The notes under the pieces were generated by a model. The model searched no databases. It was not told where the DNA came from and saw only the letters and a program-made list of their open reading frames with translations. From NCBI RefSeq assembly GCF_001485575.1, contig NZ_BCNB01000006.1, positions 1,240,001 through 1,304,000 of the forward strand: DNA of 64,000 bases. The letters run 5' to 3'. The position numbers and the translations under genes were made by a program. Position 1 is the first letter of the stretch. Every line of letters begins with the position of its first letter. This stretch comes from Haloarcula sp. CBA1127. GTDB taxonomy: Archaea; Halobacteriota; Halobacteria; Halobacteriales; Haloarculaceae. Positions 60,995 through 64,000 of the stretch are shown here, in pieces.

Positions 60995-61651
60995 ATGAAC
61001 AGACGACGCTTTCTCACGCTTTCCGGGGTGGGTGTCGTCGGCGCAGTCGCAGGCTGCCGTAGCGAGGCGGACAGCGCCGAATCCGTTGACAGCCACCCGG
61101 CGGCCGCCGACCTCGACGCCCAGCCCCGCCGCGGCGAACTGGGCGGCCACGTCATCTTGGCGTTCGAAGACCCCTCCTGTCCCACGTGTCGCCGCTTCCA
61201 CGAGGACACGCTGCCGGACATTCGGAAGAATATCGTGGACGCAGGCAAAGGCGCGTACGTCGTCCGGACCTACCCGGTCATCTACCCCTGGGGTGAGCCA
61301 GCGACGCAGGCGTTGGAGTCGACGTTCGCCCGTGACAGCGAGGCGTACTGGTCGCTGTTCGATCACTACTTCGCCGAGCAGTCGTCGTTCGACCCGGACA
61401 ACGTTCTGGACCGGACGGCGACGTTTCTCACCGAGGAGACCGAGGTAGACGGCGAGGCGGTCGCGCGCGACGCGCGGGAGCGGACACACGATGACGCTGT
61501 GCAGGCTGACATCCAGGCGGCCGAGAACGCCGGACTGGGCGAGACGACGCCGATCATTCTGCTGTTCGAGGACGGCGAGTTCGTGACGAAAGTCAACGGA
61601 AGCGTCAGCTACGACCTCATCGCGGAGGCGCTGGGAGAGCGCGACGAATGA
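60995..61651 (+). CDS. DsbA-like thiol oxidoreductase lipoprotein
   Basis: A 218-residue protein with a Tat signal (NRRRFLTLSG) and lipobox Cys21 (AVAGC). The mature part is a thioredoxin fold with redox pair Cys62-Pro-Thr-Cys65 (DPSCPTCRRFHED), a helical insert and a cis-Pro region in ETTPIILLFEDGEFV. It would oxidise or isomerise disulfides at the outer membrane face. It overlaps the following membrane-protein gene by 4 bp; a DsbB homologue is coded near 45.2 kb. Confidence 0.85.
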   Translation: MNRRRFLTLSGVGVVGAVAGCRSEADSAESVDSHPAAADLDAQPRRGELGGHVILAFEDPSCPTCRRFHEDTLPDIRKNIVDAGKGAYVVRTYPVIYPWGEPATQALESTFARDSEAYWSLFDHYFAEQSSFDPDNVLDRTATFLTEETEVDGEAVARDARERTHDDAVQADIQAAENAGLGETTPIILLFEDGEFVTKVNGSVSYDLIAEALGERDE

Positions 61652-62247
61652 GCATCGCACGCGGGCTCCGACTGCCGACGACGCGCGGCGACTGGCGACT
61701 CATGGGTCGGACGGTCAGGCTCGTGCTCACGCTGCCGGTCTATGCGGCGGTCGCGGTGATCGCTGCCGCCGTTTCGCTGACGCTGTTCGTCGTCTCGCTG
61801 AACGTCCCGCTGGTGCTTGACCTCGTAGTTGGTGGGTCGCTTCCGCTTGCCAGCCGCCTGCGCGTGCTCGCTGAACTGTACCCGTTCATCGGCACGTCGT
61901 TCAACCCTGCACAGGGAATTCTGCTGGTCGTCGTCGCCGCCCTCACCGGCGTTGACATCGGTCTGGTGACGTACCACTTCCGCGAACACGGCCTCGATCT
62001 CCAGCAGGGGGGCGCGGGCGTCGCGGGTGTCGTCCTCGGAACGCTCGGCGCGGGCTGTGCGGCCTGTGGGTCGGCGGTCTTGCTGGGGCTGCTGTCGCTG
62101 CTCGGCGTCTCGACTTCGTTGCTGTTTCTGCCGCTGGATGGACTAGAGTTCGCGCTGCTTGCGCTCGTGGTGTTGACCCTTTCCGTCTACTGGCTCGCCG
62201 AGGGGATGCGTGGCGGCGAAATCAACGGGTGTCCGGTCGACATCTGA
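61648..62247 (+). CDS. Membrane protein with CxxC, coupled to the DsbA-like lipoprotein
   Basis: A 199-residue protein with about five hydrophobic segments (29-60, 75-105, 124-160, 165-183). A redox-like pair Cys137-Ala-Ala-Cys140 lies at the start of a helix in LGAGCAACGSAVLLG, and a third Cys (195) stands near the C-terminus. It is not VKOR, DsbB or CcdA by any motif that I recognise. Translational coupling (ATGA) to the DsbA-like gene suggests it is the electron partner of that protein; this is inference. Confidence 0.7.
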   Translation: MSIARGLRLPTTRGDWRLMGRTVRLVLTLPVYAAVAVIAAAVSLTLFVVSLNVPLVLDLVVGGSLPLASRLRVLAELYPFIGTSFNPAQGILLVVVAALTGVDIGLVTYHFREHGLDLQQGGAGVAGVVLGTLGAGCAACGSAVLLGLLSLLGVSTSLLFLPLDGLEFALLALVVLTLSVYWLAEGMRGGEINGCPVDI

Positions 62248-62352
62248 CTGTGTCGTTGGCAGGCCCTCGTCTCGCTTCGGTCGTGGAGTGCCAACCATTC
62301 CAGCGGGAGAAAACGTATAGTGTCGTCAGCCGAACACCCATATCGAGAAGAT

Positions 62353-62892
62353 ATGCCCGAGACGAAGTCCCAGGTGACGGCTTCGACGGAGTCCCCCGCT
62401 GAATACGAGCACCTCCACCGGAAGCGGAAAGAAACGGCCGGCACGGTCGAACTGGCTGAAATCGTTGATGTGTGGGTCGGCGAGCGCGAACTCGCCTGTC
62501 AGTTCCAGTTCGACTGGTCGACCGACGCGATACAGCGGCGCTACGACCTGGACAGCGACCGCGACATCGCCAAGGTCGAGCGACTCTGTGAAGCCAACGG
62601 CCTGCAGTTCGAGCAGGCCAGCCATCTAGAGGGGTCGCTGGTCGAACTCGAATACACGGGCTCACAGTGGCTGCCACGGCCGGAGGCCGCCTACACCGAC
62701 GGCGAGGGATCGGCGGCCGAGACGTTCCGCGCGGAGTGGCGGTTACTGGTCGATGAACTGGCCCAATCGCCTGCATTCATCCGACGGGGCATCGAACGCG
62801 TCCGGGCGCTCTCGACGACGCAACTGATTATCGGTGTTATTCTCGTCAAGAAAGTCGCCATCATTGCCTTGCTGGCCCACCTCCTGTTGTAG
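62353..62892 (+). CDS. Acidic protein with C-terminal membrane anchor, unknown function
   Basis: A 179-residue protein: a soluble mixed domain (EYEHLHRKRKETAGTVELAEIVDVWVGERELACQFQF... in blocks) and a final hydrophobic helix (TQLIIGVILVKKVAIIALLAHLLL in part, about 155-179) at the very C-terminus, so it is tail-anchored. No enzyme motif was recognised. The ATG at 62353 is preferred; an in-frame GTG at 62320 would add 11 residues. It is separated by 105 bp from the membrane protein gene upstream. Confidence 0.65.
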   Translation: MPETKSQVTASTESPAEYEHLHRKRKETAGTVELAEIVDVWVGERELACQFQFDWSTDAIQRRYDLDSDRDIAKVERLCEANGLQFEQASHLEGSLVELEYTGSQWLPRPEAAYTDGEGSAAETFRAEWRLLVDELAQSPAFIRRGIERVRALSTTQLIIGVILVKKVAIIALLAHLLL

Positions 62893-62940
62893 GCACAAGG
62901 CTGTCGGACGGCGTTGCTGGGACGCTAGTACCGATTCGTC

Positions 62941-64000
62941 TCAGTCGCTCATTGCGGATCCGGAGCTAGCTGGCGTGTCCACGCCGTCAGTTCCGGCTGT
63001 ATCGAACTGTGAGAGTTCCTCATGGAGCGTGTCGGCGTCGTCGGCGAACCGCTCTACCGAGTCGACCATCCCGGCAACGGTCTGGCCCTGCTGGTCGACC
63101 GTCGTAGCCATGCCACGGGCGTCGGTCGCGGTCTCTCCGGCGATGTCGTTGATGTCGTCGATTATCCGCACGACTTCCTGTGCACTGGTCGCCTGCTGGT
63201 CGGTCGCCCGGTCGATCTCCTGAATGCCGCCGTTGACATCGACAGTGGCGTCGACCACATCTTCAAGCGTGGTAATGGTCTCGGAGATAGTGCTGCTTCC
63301 GCGGTCGACAGCGTCTTCCATCGTTTCCATGGCGTCGACAGACGTCCCGACCTGCGACCGCAGCGAGCCGATGAGGTCCTCCACGTCGCCGGTGGCGGCC
63401 TGTGTCTCGGTCGCAAGCTGTTTGATTTCGTCCGCGACGACGGCAAAGCCAGAGCCCGCCTGGCCGGCACGGGCGGCTTCAATCGAGGCGTTCAGCGCGA
63501 GCATATTTGTCTCCTCGGCGATGCCGTCGATGACTTCGACGATCTCGGCCATGTCTTCGGCGATATCGTCGAGTTGCTTGACCTCGCTTGCGGCGCTCGT
63601 CGAGTAGTGCCGGATTTCATCGACGGCGCTCTGGGCCTCCGACGAAGACCGCTGGGCGTCTCGGCCGAGGTCTGCGGCAGTGTTGCTCTGGTCGGCGATT
63701 TCGGCCACGGACGACGCCATCTCTTCGACGGTCGCCGAAAGGTCACTGAGTTCGCTCGCCGCGTCGTCTAGCTGCTGGCGCTGGGTTTCTGCCCCGTCTG
63801 CGATGTCGGATGCGGTATCGGCCACGGACCGTGTCTCGTCACGGACCTGCTGCCCGTCGGCTAATACCGTTTCACTGCCAGTGGCGATACGTGTCGAGGT
63901 CGACTGGCCGCTGCCGATGGCAGTCTCCAGGGCAGCCAGCGTCTCGTTGATCGCGGCCCCGACGGCCGCCATGGCGTCACTGATGCTGTCAGTATCGACG
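62941..64000 (-). CDS. Methyl-accepting taxis transducer, C-terminal part (5' end outside window)
   Basis: The frame is open to the window edge, so the N-terminus, including any sensor and membrane segments, lies outside. The ~353 residues present are the signalling domain: long coiled coils with Ala/Thr/Ser/Glu methylation-type segments and the hairpin block [40 protein letters not shown] in two turns. It would control CheA. The block at the start ([14 protein letters not shown]...) cannot show which Htr family it is. It has no linked partner gene here. Confidence 0.88.
   Translation of the reverse strand, partial: VDTDSISDAMAAVGAAINETLAALETAIGSGQSTSTRIATGSETVLADGQQVRDETRSVADTASDIADGAETQRQQLDDAASELSDLSATVEEMASSVAEIADQSNTAADLGRDAQRSSSEAQSAVDEIRHYSTSAASEVKQLDDIAEDMAEIVEVIDGIAEETNMLALNASIEAARAGQAGSGFAVVADEIKQLATETQAATGDVEDLIGSLRSQVGTSVDAMETMEDAVDRGSSTISETITTLEDVVDATVDVNGGIQEIDRATDQQATSAQEVVRIIDDINDIAGETATDARGMATTVDQQGQTVAGMVDSVERFADDADTLHEELSQFDTAGTDGVDTPASSGSAMSD

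Noticed and set aside
60705-60998. 97-codon forward frame before the DsbA-like gene
   Set aside because: It runs into the next gene, has no recognised motif and its second half is the GC-rich leader region of that gene.
1-64000. tRNA, rRNA and CRISPR arrays
   Set aside because: No cloverleaf-like stretch, rRNA segment or regular repeat-spacer series was noticed in the gaps; short tRNA genes cannot be excluded without a dedicated scan.

Overview
The window is a stretch of a haloarchaeal chromosome. The DNA is GC-rich, the proteins are strongly acidic, many secreted proteins carry twin-arginine (Tat) signals, and several genes have a TATA-like box 25-30 bp before the start codon with no 5' leader. 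The gene set (LonB, aIF5A, CobY, halocyanin, CosB/CosT-type taxis pair, bacterio-opsin-activator-type regulators) fits a Haloarcula-like member of the Halobacteria; the genus is an inference. No rRNA, tRNA, CRISPR array or intact insertion sequence was seen.

Layout. 0-5 kb: the end of a 4-alpha-glucanotransferase gene, an eIF2B-like protein without the family's catalytic residues, a GlpA-like dehydrogenase, an SDR, a regulator and a secreted protein. 5.3-12.3 kb: a type IV pilus-like operon (ATPase, membrane core, five small pilin-like proteins). 12.3-17.4 kb: a lipoprotein, a cryptochrome/photolyase, two regulators and a MinD-type ATPase with a partner gene. 17.5-24.8 kb: late cobalamin genes (cbiP, cobA, cbiZ, cobD, cobY, cobS, cbiB) plus a HAD hydrolase that may be the missing phosphatase.

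25-32.7 kb: the aIF5A module (aIF5A, agmatinase, deoxyhypusine synthase), interrupted by an amidohydrolase, an alpha/beta hydrolase, a zinc-finger protein, a Nif3-like protein, a SprT-like protease and an AzlCD exporter. 32.8-38.8 kb: a phosphodiesterase, an alkyltransferase-like protein with Asp in place of the active Cys, CPBP protease, LonB, NadM and SAM hydrolase. 38.9-41.8 kb: a large multi-repeat halocyanin lipoprotein behind a perfect TTAGG-N4-CCTAA palindrome. A second copy of the palindrome lies just downstream, before a wrecked Tat-type reading frame.

41.8-53.8 kb: endonuclease III, an MFS transporter, an aldo/keto reductase, DsbB, a phosphoribosyltransferase, CrtI facing a Brp/Blh protein that has lost two metal-ligand histidines, an Eis-like acetyltransferase, a CBS-domain membrane protein and oleate hydratase. 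53.9-58.2 kb: a regulator, then the transducer and binding protein of a compatible-solute taxis system. 58.2-61 kb: AT-richer, gene-poor DNA with an S66 peptidase, an orphan gene and short repeats that look like remains of a mobile element. 61-64 kb: a lipoprotein DsbA with a cysteine-bearing membrane partner, a tail-anchored protein and the 3' part of a second taxis transducer.
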